Of a DNA stretch of 64,000 nucleotides, positions 55,531 to 64,000 are shown piece after piece (position 1 is the stretch's first letter; every line of letters starts with the position of its first letter). Origin of the DNA: Aphrophora alni (Eukaryota; Arthropoda; Insecta; Hemiptera; Aphrophoridae); the NCBI GenBank assembly GCA_963513935.1, contig OY740774.1, forward strand, positions 89,788,424-89,852,423, in the 5' to 3' direction. The position numbers were made by a program, and so were the translations under genes. Below the pieces are notes generated by a model. That model had not been told where the DNA came from. It worked only from the letters and a program-made list of their open reading frames with translations, and did no database searches.

Positions 55531-55785
55531 TTTGTGTAAGATTATAAGTGAATTTATTAAGTATATTCTGTTGTTCAAAAATCGATGGACAAGTTGTGTA
55601 GGAGCAACATGTTTGGGTTTTTTGGTTGTATTGTTTTGGAAAGGTTCTAGATATAGGAATGTGTCAGTTATACGTGATTTTAGTAAGTGTACACTGTGGT
55701 TCACAAATCGTTGGATAAGTTCTGTAGGAGCAACATGCTTGAAGTGCCAATTTTGTGTCAGATTATATGTGACAATATCCCTAGT
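55531..55785 (+). repeat. ~126-bp tandem duplication
   Basis: GTAGGAGCAACATGYTTG recurs at 55598 and 55724. TTGTTCAAAAATCGATGGAC and TGGTTCACAAATCGTTGGAT match in register. A partial third unit (TTGTGTCAGATTATATGTGA) ends the array. Short open frames on both strands derive from the repeat. Confidence 0.75.
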
Positions 55786-56629
55786 ATAAATCTTTCTGTC
55801 TTACATAATTTAAGTTGAGCCTATATTTTATTAGATAAAACCTAAGAATATTAACTGCTAATTAACGATTTTTCTAATTTCATAAACATTAAATTAGATA
55901 AAAATCCGTATTAATTACCGCCAAAAATTTAGTGAGGTTTTAGTTCAAGCTGTATACTATCACAGGCTCAGATTAAAACAACAATGGTGCAATACCGAGA
56001 AATTCGAATTCATGTGATTAATATTTCACTCTTAGGGACGTTATTGTATTTTTAGAAATCTATATCCAACGTAACATTTCTATGAAATGTCAAAAACTAA
56101 TTTGAACAAAACAAAACGTTATTTGCCGACTGAATGTTTTCAGCCGGCATGCCGAGGGTACATATCGAATTTGAATCCCATAATAATAATGGTAATTTCT
56201 CTTGTAATTGTGACAAAAACTTTTTTTACGGCGTTTGTGACTGAAACACTGTATATTCTACTGAATCAGTCATTTACGTTTTCAGAAATCCTTAACATCT
56301 ACATAATTATGCATTAGGGAAATAATTAAGAAATAAAATGTCTGTAAAGTTACCACTGATTGGTTTAAACTCGTCTGTATTTTTATAAATTTACCATTTT
56401 AAAAATAAATTGTTTTATATTTAAAAGTGTTCACGTAAGGTGCAATAAACGTATGTTCCATTATAAACACCAAGTATAAGGCGTTTTATTAGGCAGATAT
56501 GATATTTTGGTTTTTGTTTTAAAAAGGTGAAACTATTTAAAATGTTGCAAAAAATGTCTACACTCAGAATTAATTACAATTTTTTAAGAATTTATTTAAA
56601 CCATTATAGTACAATATTATAATAGGCCT
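55786..56629. other. AT-rich DNA, no gene seen
   Basis: Nothing supported. Confidence 0.5.
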
Positions 56630-56857
56630 AGTATTTAATATAATAAGTATTTAAATAAATAAAACCAAACTGTGGGCAGTGTGCAAAACATTTGTCCCCC
56701 CTACAGTACATAACTTATAACAAATATATTAAGACAGACGACATATTTTAAAATAAATACTACAGTTAGAGCTCTTCCTTAAGCTTTCCATATTTCATCA
56801 TGTTTGTTCCAGACAAGTTATGGCGCAGAATATTTTATATGTAGAGAATAAGGTGAA
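56630..56857 (+). repeat. ~227-bp dispersed repeat, copy 1
   Basis: About 95 % identical by eye to 59187-59417, same orientation, 2.56 kb apart (AACTGTGGGCAGTGTG, ACAGTTAGAGCTCTTCCTTA, GTTATGGCGCAGAATATTTT). This copy is bracketed by a 27-bp direct repeat, TTTATTTAAACCATTAYAGT plus ACAATAT, at 56590-56616 and 56862-56888 with one difference. That could be a long target-site duplication. The ends are not TG...CA, so it is not an obvious LTR. Confidence 0.8.
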
Positions 56858-56888
56858 GTGGTTTATTTAAACCATTACAGTACAATAT

Positions 56889-57333
56889 ATGACGAAAATG
56901 TACCTATTTAACAATACAATTGACATTTATTGTTTTCTATAAATGATAGTTTGGATATTTAAGAAACTTTTATACGTATTATATTAGTTAATCTTTGCAT
57001 CTCTCTAAGATAATTTTAAGATTACAAAGACATGCATGGAACATTTTCATTCTGATATTCAACACCAAACTAGTTTTATGCGATAAACAAAAACAAAACC
57101 GACAAACATAACCTCTTTAATGTAAACAAATCAGTAATAATAGCTCTAGTAACCTGAAATATACTGCAAATTTATTCAATAATGGCATGTAAAATAGTTT
57201 TTACAATTTACTGAAATTGGTTGATTATTAGTTTTGTGTGATTATAGTGACTAAAGTCTTGTTCATAATTTTGTTGTAATATTCTATATTCTAAAATTTG
57301 ACTATTTATATAGAAAATATCTTTACCATTTTT

Positions 57334-57368
<35 letters not shown>

Positions 57369-57445
57369 GAAGCTATTTCCACATTAAATGACTTCTATAG
57401 TTTGCACGGATGAAAAATGTGTCATGAAATATTATCGTATGATGA
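56889..57445. other. AT-rich DNA with a poly(T) tract
   Basis: A run of about 30 T lies at 57336-57365. On the minus strand it would be a poly(A) tail of a small retroposon, but no body was recognised. No gene seen. Confidence 0.5.
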
Positions 57446-57872
57446 CTGTAAATAAAACTCTTTGCGTGTAAGAGACGAAATAAAATGTAATCTTGTATTT
57501 CCTTACAACAGCTCAATAAAGTTTAAGTAAAAAGGAAAAAAAAGTAGTACAGACATTTGGGTCATGTGATTTACAACTATGTCATTTCCGTCTTTTAAAA
57601 CAATCTTAGTCCTTTGTTATGATTGATAGAGACCATCTCACCTGAATAATAAGACAAGATATATTTCGCCATGATAGTATTATTTAAAACTTTGTGTGTG
57701 TAAAAGGCGAAATAAAATGTTATCCCGTATTTCCTGACAACATCTCAATGAAGTTTAATGTCGCGAGAAAATGAAAGGGGAAACAAAGAAGCTGTTACAG
57801 GTACTTTGGTCACGTGATTTACTGCCACGTCACTTCCTGTATTTTATAACAATCTCTGTCTATTGTTGTGAT
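57446..57872 (+). repeat. ~234-bp tandem duplication
   Basis: Two units begin near 57453 and 57687. Shared blocks are GCGAAATAAAATG-like, TTTCCTKACAACA, TCAATRAAGTTTAA, GGTCAYGTGATTTAC and GTCAYTTCC. The second unit contains perfect CACGTG and CACGTCAC elements. No conserved open frame. Confidence 0.75.
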
Positions 57873-58269
57873 GCTTTGGATATTTCAATAACACTTTCTT
57901 CCCTGAACATAACTATTTGAACGAGATGTAGTTCAGTTAAAAAGCAATGTGTGTAAAGGTTAAATAATAAATGTATTTATTGCATTAACAATCACCCTAA
58001 CAGAAACAAAATGTGGCTTGCCTTTAAAACGTTTTTAAAAAAGGGTGAGTCAATTTTTAAAATTGCATACAGATATTTCTAAACATAAGGAGTACAAAAT
58101 TTTAAAGAAACAAACAAGCTTGATATTCCTCCGTGTTAATTGAATCCCGATGAACCAGTCTGATGTTCATAACAGCAAGTTCTATAAAACACTCCAACTT
58201 CTCAACGCCAGCAACTGCTCTCGTTTAGTAAATATAGTTGTAGTGGGAATAAACATAATCAATGACCTA

Positions 58270-58975
58270 TATTTATAGAGTGAGCTAAAGCTATATACAG
58301 CGTCTCTTTAAAATTCATAAAAACATGATTTATTGAATGTTCAAAAATATCAGAACATTAATCTCTCTGGTTGAATGTTGGTAGAAATATAAAAAAACTA
58401 TTTTTTTAAAAAAGAACAACGTCTACTATTCACAGAATAAAAAAATCTATGTAATATACACATGATATTCTAAAGATTAAAAAAATATGACTAATTAATG
58501 TTCAAAAATCAGAACGTCTGGTTCTAATTTTGGTAGAGATATAAGTCACACAAAAATGTTGTAGATATTTATTTATGTTGTAGATATATGTTGACTTTTA
58601 TTCACATGGTGAGCTAAAAATTATATACTATACACAGGATGTCCTAAAATTCATCAAATATGAATTTATGAATATTCAAAAAATATCAGAACATATCAAT
58701 AATACTGGTAATATTTTTGATAGAGATATGACACACACAAAACTTTGTAGACAACAACATTCTCTATTCACAGAGTGAACCAAAAGTTAGGTAATAGTGA
58801 CAAGATGTCCTAAAGGTTCGTAGAATATAGTTTTTATAATGCTCTAAAATATCAAAACAGTTTAATATCTCTTGTTTTAATTTTTATATAGATATGAAAC
58901 GAATGGAATTTTGTATAAATTTACATTCTATATTCAAAGAGTTAGCCTCTTGTGTTATGAAATGTTCAAGAAAGT
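58270..58975 (+). repeat. ~167-bp diverged tandem repeat, four to five units
   Basis: Units open with a variant of TTCACAGAGTGAGCTAAA near 58275, 58431, 58601, 58768 and 58937. They share GTCCTAAAATTCATnAAATA, TGTTCAAAAATATCAGAACA and GGTAGAGATATAA. Divergence is high, so the array is old. Confidence 0.75.
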
Positions 58976-59186
58976 TATTAATAGATAACATGAATCGTTT
59001 TTAAAATACAAATATAGTAAGACTTTTCGTAATGAAAAGGACTTTTTTTAATTTAAAAAAATTAAAATTGGTGTAGCGTTTGTGAATTACAGAACGTTGA
59101 CTTCGGTAGTAAGTAAATCTGTTGTTCTTTTTACATTCACTTTGACAAGACACAAATGAAATAAGGCAAATTAATTAATATAGTAG

Positions 59187-59417
59187 TATTTAATATAATA
59201 AGTATTTAAATAAATAAAACCAAACTGTGGGCAGTGTGTTCAAAACATTTGTCCCCCATACTGTGCATAACCTTATAACAAATATGTTAAGACAGAGGAC
59301 GTATTTTAAAATAAATACTACAGTTAGAGCTCTTCCTTAAGCTTTCTATATTTCATCATGTTTGTTCCAGACAAGTTATGGCGCAGAATATTTTATTTCT
59401 AGAGAATAAGGTGAAGG
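59187..59417 (+). repeat. ~227-bp dispersed repeat, copy 2
   Basis: Direct-orientation partner of 56630-56857. The 27-bp flanking repeat of copy 1 is absent here. Together the pair encloses 2.3 kb containing the 234-bp and 167-bp tandem arrays, so the two copies could be the ends of one larger unit. Confidence 0.8.
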
Positions 59418-61462
59418 GAACCCTAACGTACATCTCTTACAATGTTTGGTCGTATATAAAAGTCCTTTATATTGTATATATATATTTATATATTAGAAAA
59501 ATTTATATTATTTAATTAATTGCCTTTATCAGTCTTAATATTTGGAACATATCTTTTAAACAGGTTCCAGAAATTATAGTGTTCATTAAGTTAAATATTA
59601 AACCAAACTTAATGAATAAAAATCACTGACCGTAACACCCAAGATGAGTGTTGAACCAATGCTTAAGGCTACATACCTATATGAACGCTAATAAACAATA
59701 TTAAATATATGAATCTTTCAAATACAGTCCAAATTATTTAGACACAATAGAATGAATTTCAAATCAAATCGTTGAATTTAAACACTTCTATGAAAATTTA
59801 AGTCAACAAAGTGCTTGTCTTCACAATCTGAATCAGAATATTACATTTGATTGCACACAAGTAGCTTTGAAGTATATTTATCGTGAGTGAGTTTTTTTTT
59901 TTTTTTTTTTAATTGTGTTAAATAGAATAAATTCAATAGTTCCATGGATGCACTCGCTGTTATGCCCAGTGATTTTATATGTATATGTAAGTTTCAGTGT
60001 TTAACTTTATGTAAAAACTTCTTACAAACTCTCGTTATGAAGATGTAACTTAGTTACGGAAACTTTTAAACAAAATACGAACAGAGTCACACGACTTCCG
60101 GTTATTTAATTTTGACTGAATATAGTTTTAAATCATTGTACTCACTATTAATACAATTAACAAACGATATTATTACACGAGTATGTGTCTTTGTGAGTGA
60201 ATAAGGAGGAGAACTGTTAATTTGTTTTCCAATTTGACAGATTTCTCCATTCAAACATACAAGACTAGATTCAGATAGTTGGAATTGAAATATAAACATT
60301 TTACCTCCTTAAATAATTGATTTTATTACTTAATTCTTTAAATAACAATTGTATTCCTTCATAGATTGTTGTTTTGTGTGTAGTTAACTGTTCATTTGGA
60401 ATAAATATACATAGCTAAGAATATTTTTTAACTCTGTTATTTGATAGCAAAAATCTTCTGAAGATTAATTTACTCTTTATTAACAACTGGATAGAGATAC
60501 AGTCAGGATGATAAATTTTTGTATGGACACTATAAAAAAGGCAATATATTATTCTAATAAACTGCCTTTTCCTTTAAGGTGTATTAATCCTTCTATAAAT
60601 AACTAAACTAAAGCGAAGAAAATTGCTATAGCGTAATTAATGATTTCAATTAGTATCTAATCATACACCTTGTTATCTGTCTGTGGTGGCTGTGCCAGGA
60701 GTCATTTGGAAGTCTTCCAATTTAATTATCTGCAACTTTAACAATCACCAAGTCCTGGCAAAGTTATACAGGATCTGTAATCATGAAATGAGTTTTAGCA
60801 AGTAATCACTGCAACGTAAATCACTCCGAAGTGAATGTGAGCTAACGGAAAATACAATATAAACACTTTATTTGTATGACACTAAAGAGAATTCATTTAG
60901 TGTTGAAGTTTTAGAAGCATAACGCGACCCATTTATATTTATTGTTGATTTTTTTTGCAAATTAAAACAATGTTCTAGTAGATTAGAAATTTTTATTTTT
61001 TGGGGGGTTTTTACGGTCGTGTGTCGAGTTGTGTTTTTTATTTCATATATAACTTAAAATTTGAATAACCTACCTAGAGTTCGATTATATCAAAATACGT
61101 TACAATAATTTTTTTTTTTTTTTGTTTTATCCAATAAAGATTCGTACAAAATGTGTTGCTTATAAGTTGAACTATACTTTTGTTTTGGGTGTTATGGATC
61201 CAAAGATGAAATTGAATAATTGGTGAAGACTTAAAACCAAATATGTCAACAATTTGTTGATAACAAATCGGTGAATTGTGAAGTTTAGAACAAAAATAAA
61301 TTTACCAGCTTCATTTTAGATTTTCATAGAATCTAATTTAATAAGTACTTAACGTATTCAGTTTTATTTTATGTAAATAAGGTGTTTAAATATAAATCAT
61401 TGGTCAAATTTAGGTATGTTCACTCCAATACACTACGGAAAGTTATTAAATATCCGTAAAAT
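59418..61462. other. AT-rich DNA, no gene seen
   Basis: A T run lies at 59892-59910. No supported gene. 60664-60780 contains an imperfect inverted pair, TGCCAGGAGTC and AGTCCTGGCA, of unknown meaning. Confidence 0.5.
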
Positions 61463-61840
61463 TGCAGGCGCTTATTTGAGTCTGCGCCACGTTCCGATTT
61501 GATAGCAAATATTTTGTTGACGTTTTCTTCATTATGGAATGTAAACATAACAAGCTGCAGTCCTCTTCTTTAGCCAATAAGCTCTCCATTTTGATTTTCA
61601 ATCATTTCTTTTTTAATGATATTTTTCGCAGACAAAATTGCATCTGCGATGGGTCACTCAACAGCCGTTGTACAGGGATGCCATATTAGCAGAATTAAAA
61701 CTCCCTGCGACACGAAATGTTTGGACAGCGCGGAGCCAAGCCCTCAAGCCTAGCGCCTGCAAATAACGTGCGGTTACATCAACACACTGGTGCATACCGT
61801 CCTGGCTGAGGGGACTTCTTAACTCTCGCGGACAGTATAT
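61463..61840. other. GC-rich island, possible DNA-transposon fragment
   Basis: Composition is clearly richer in GC than the flanks. TTGCAGGCGCTTATTTGAG (61463) has an inverted partner, CTCAAGCCTAGCGCCTGCAA (61741-61762). CAGGGATGCCATATTAGC at 61674 resembles a hAT-type terminus (CAG...). On the minus strand an open stretch (GMHQCVDVTARYLQALGLRA, WLRAVQTFRVAGSFNSANMA) crosses the island but is not longer than chance allows. It could be a non-autonomous DNA transposon or a decayed exon. Confidence 0.35.
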
Positions 61841-62889
61841 ATGTGTAATTATAATAATGTAAAACACACTAAGAACTTGTTTTACCGAACATTGTTGAAT
61901 TTTTTTAAGTGTAGCACACAACAAATAAACACTGAAAACAACCCAACAGTGAACACTCATAGAATTGTATACACTTAAAATCAAGATATTAATAAGTTAT
62001 AATTGTTTATAATTCAAAGACGAGTACAAAGATAACATTAGAGTTAGTTGCAACGTGTTGATCAAGTGAATCTAAGGCTACATAAAAGTTGTTAAGTTAA
62101 AATAAAACCTGCCAATTTGATGATTATTCATGTTGAGGTCAGAAGAGTTTCAGTAGAAAGAGGCATTTCTTTCTCTTTTCCAACGAGATTCTCCTTTATA
62201 GTTTACTTTTTTGTTTTATGTATGTTACATTATACTCTAATTATGTACAATCGTAAATGATGATTATTTCTATATTAGATTAGGTCTCCTACTATTAGGA
62301 AAGTTTGTATAATCTGTTTACAATTATTTTAAATTGACTTGTCTGTCATTGTAATTTGAATTTATTAAGTTATTCACACTTTGAATATTTCAGACCGAGT
62401 TAAATTTATCAAAAATATAAGAGGCACTGACGTCAAATTGTAGAAAAGCCAATGAAAATTATTGTATTTTATTTCAACAACTACGCAATCAAGTTTGATT
62501 GGAGATCAAACTCATATGAAATATGACTGACCATTATTTTCCATTAAAAGTATAAGATTAAAAAACAAAGGCGAATATGGTAAAATCCGCTTTTGTGTCC
62601 TATACAGTGAAGACCACAACAGGAAGAGCTTAGTAAAAACAGCATAAAAATCAGTTCAGCTGTTTTTGATGTAAAGTCGACCTACAAAAAGACGAACATT
62701 TCAATACAAAAAAACTCTTCAAATTATTAGAAGTAAATATAATAATATAAAGTGTAATAATAAATATATAAGTGAAGATATCACAACAATTATTTTTGAT
62801 AGGTTCATATAATGGACAACTTTTTAAACAGATGAATATAAACAACTTTACCAAGTATAATTGATAAACGTTTCTATCAATATATTTAT
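61841..62889. other. AT-rich DNA, no gene seen
   Basis: Nothing supported. Confidence 0.5.
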
Positions 62890-63275
62890 ACATAAACAAA
62901 AATACGTGTTTACAGAGTATTTTTATTTTTTCCCGCCATTAATTCCCTCCGAAACAAAACGATCGTTAATGAAGCACTTACAACATCAACATAAGCAATT
63001 CAATTGTAGGGTGCAAATTATATCGAGAGTATAATATACCTTTGATAGATTTATTCATTAAATTTATTTATTTAAATAAACATGAATCCCAAGGAGTATG
63101 TCACGTGATACTGCTCTAACATGAGTGTAAACAGTTTATTTGTATTCTCTTCCACCATTAAATTCCCTCCGAAACAAAACGATTTCGTTAATGAAGCACT
63201 TACAACTTCAACACTCGCAATTTAATTGTAGGATGCAATTAACTCGCGAGTACTTAACCTCCAGTAGATTCAATC
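62890..63275 (+). repeat. ~219-bp tandem duplication
   Basis: Two units share ATTCCCTCCGAAACAAAACG, CGTTAATGAAGCACTTACAA and CAATTnAATTGTAGGRTGCA, starting near 62934 and 63152. About 85 % identical by eye and non-coding. Confidence 0.8.
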
Positions 63276-64000
63276 AATATAATGATTGTCAGAGATATAT
63301 TCAAAAATGAATATCTTTTATGTTAGTGAAATAAAATTAACATTACTGCAAACTAAGTTACAGCAATGCAGAACAGTTTTAAATTACAATAAGCACACTA
63401 TGGTTATTCAACTTGAATTTTCTAAAACATTAGCAAACTAAAAAGAAAACCGTATAGTGTCAGCCTCTGTGAAATGAAAGAATTTCTAGAAGAATACGCA
63501 ATTGCAAAAAAGGAACGTCTAATCAGATAAAAGCCCGCGAATATCAACCTATGAAATCCAAAGCTTATTTAAAATGAATAACCGCGTAAAAATAAGGTGG
63601 GAAAGCCGCTTGAGTTTTCCGCGCCTACTCTTCCAACAATTAAACTAACCAGACTTAATAAAAAAAAAGGCTATTTCAAAATAAATGTGTTAAGAGTAAA
63701 TATTTAAACAAGTTCAATATAAAAAAAAAATATGAGTGTGTTTCAAAGGCAAGATAAGCTTTAAAAAGTTTTGTGAAATGTGTTAAGCAAGTGTTAAGTG
63801 TTAAATCATTGAAAGCTTAAGATTAAATCAATAATAATTGCATGTAAAGAAAGTGTTTAAATTGAAACTTGAAAGTGCTACGATCCGAATCACAGCTAAT
63901 TATGTGACTAGTCAGTATTTGAAAACATTCATGTAAGGGAGATGTTATAACTAAAATCACCTAATTAATAACAAATTTAAAATCAAATTAAAGTCAATAC
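63276..64000. other. AT-rich DNA to window end
   Basis: No supported gene. 63583-63635 is a short GC-richer patch (GGAAAGCCGCTTGAGTTTTC, CGCGCCTACTC) without further support. Confidence 0.5.

Noticed and set aside
56630..59417. LTR retrotransposon with the 227-bp repeats as LTRs.
   Set aside because: Ends lack TG...CA, there is no primer-binding site or polypurine tract, and there is no gag/pol sequence between them.

Overview
The window is AT-rich, intron-scale eukaryotic DNA, not a prokaryotic gene array. Long stretches carry no open frame, microsatellites are abundant, and an interstitial CCTAA/TTAGG array near 19.7 kb is the arthropod-type telomeric repeat. Penelope-like, mariner and LINE relics also fit an arthropod. 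A chelicerate such as a horseshoe crab would match this repeat mix, but that is a guess.

Layout. 0-3.3 kb: a foldback element, one copy of a ~0.95-kb interspersed repeat, and a ~119-bp minisatellite with GC-rich inserts. 3.7-11.8 kb: an 8-kb satellite of a ~53-bp monomer with higher-order structure. 12-16.7 kb: a ~0.5-kb tandem duplication, a decayed Penelope-like element (PLE) on the minus strand, a 0.2-kb PLE mini-element that is essentially two inverted arms plus a hammerhead-like core, and a second copy of the 0.95-kb repeat with its minisatellite. 18-19.8 kb: a frame-broken thrombospondin type 1 (TSP1) module, an exon-like open frame and the telomeric repeat. 24.8-25.3 and 49.0-49.4 kb: LINE reverse transcriptase relics.

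30.0-33.4 kb is the most informative region. A dead mariner transposase gene is split in its third catalytic block (SDYH) by a nearly pristine PLE at 30713-33246. The PLE has a perfect 11-bp target-site duplication, 65-bp perfect inverted arms, a ~703-codon reverse transcriptase plus GIY-YIG endonuclease frame, a well-formed hammerhead ribozyme motif next to the 3' arm, and a 61-bp tail. The 0.2-kb element at 15.1-15.36 kb has the same arm-ribozyme-arm plan and looks like a non-autonomous derivative.

33.5-64 kb is mostly single-copy AT-rich DNA with local tandem duplications (35.6, 55.5, 57.4, 58.3 and 62.9 kb), two long (CT)n tracts and a ~227-bp repeat present twice. Cellular gene content is limited to exon-like segments. 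The best is a last exon on the minus strand at 38201-38709, with a 3' splice site, a stop and an AATAAA signal. A 90-bp plus-strand exon at 52014-52103 and a 413-bp minus-strand terminal exon at 52974-53386 are plausible. I do not recognise these proteins. No tRNA, rRNA, CRISPR or operon-like structure was seen. Short open frames elsewhere are as expected by chance in AT-rich sequence and are not listed.
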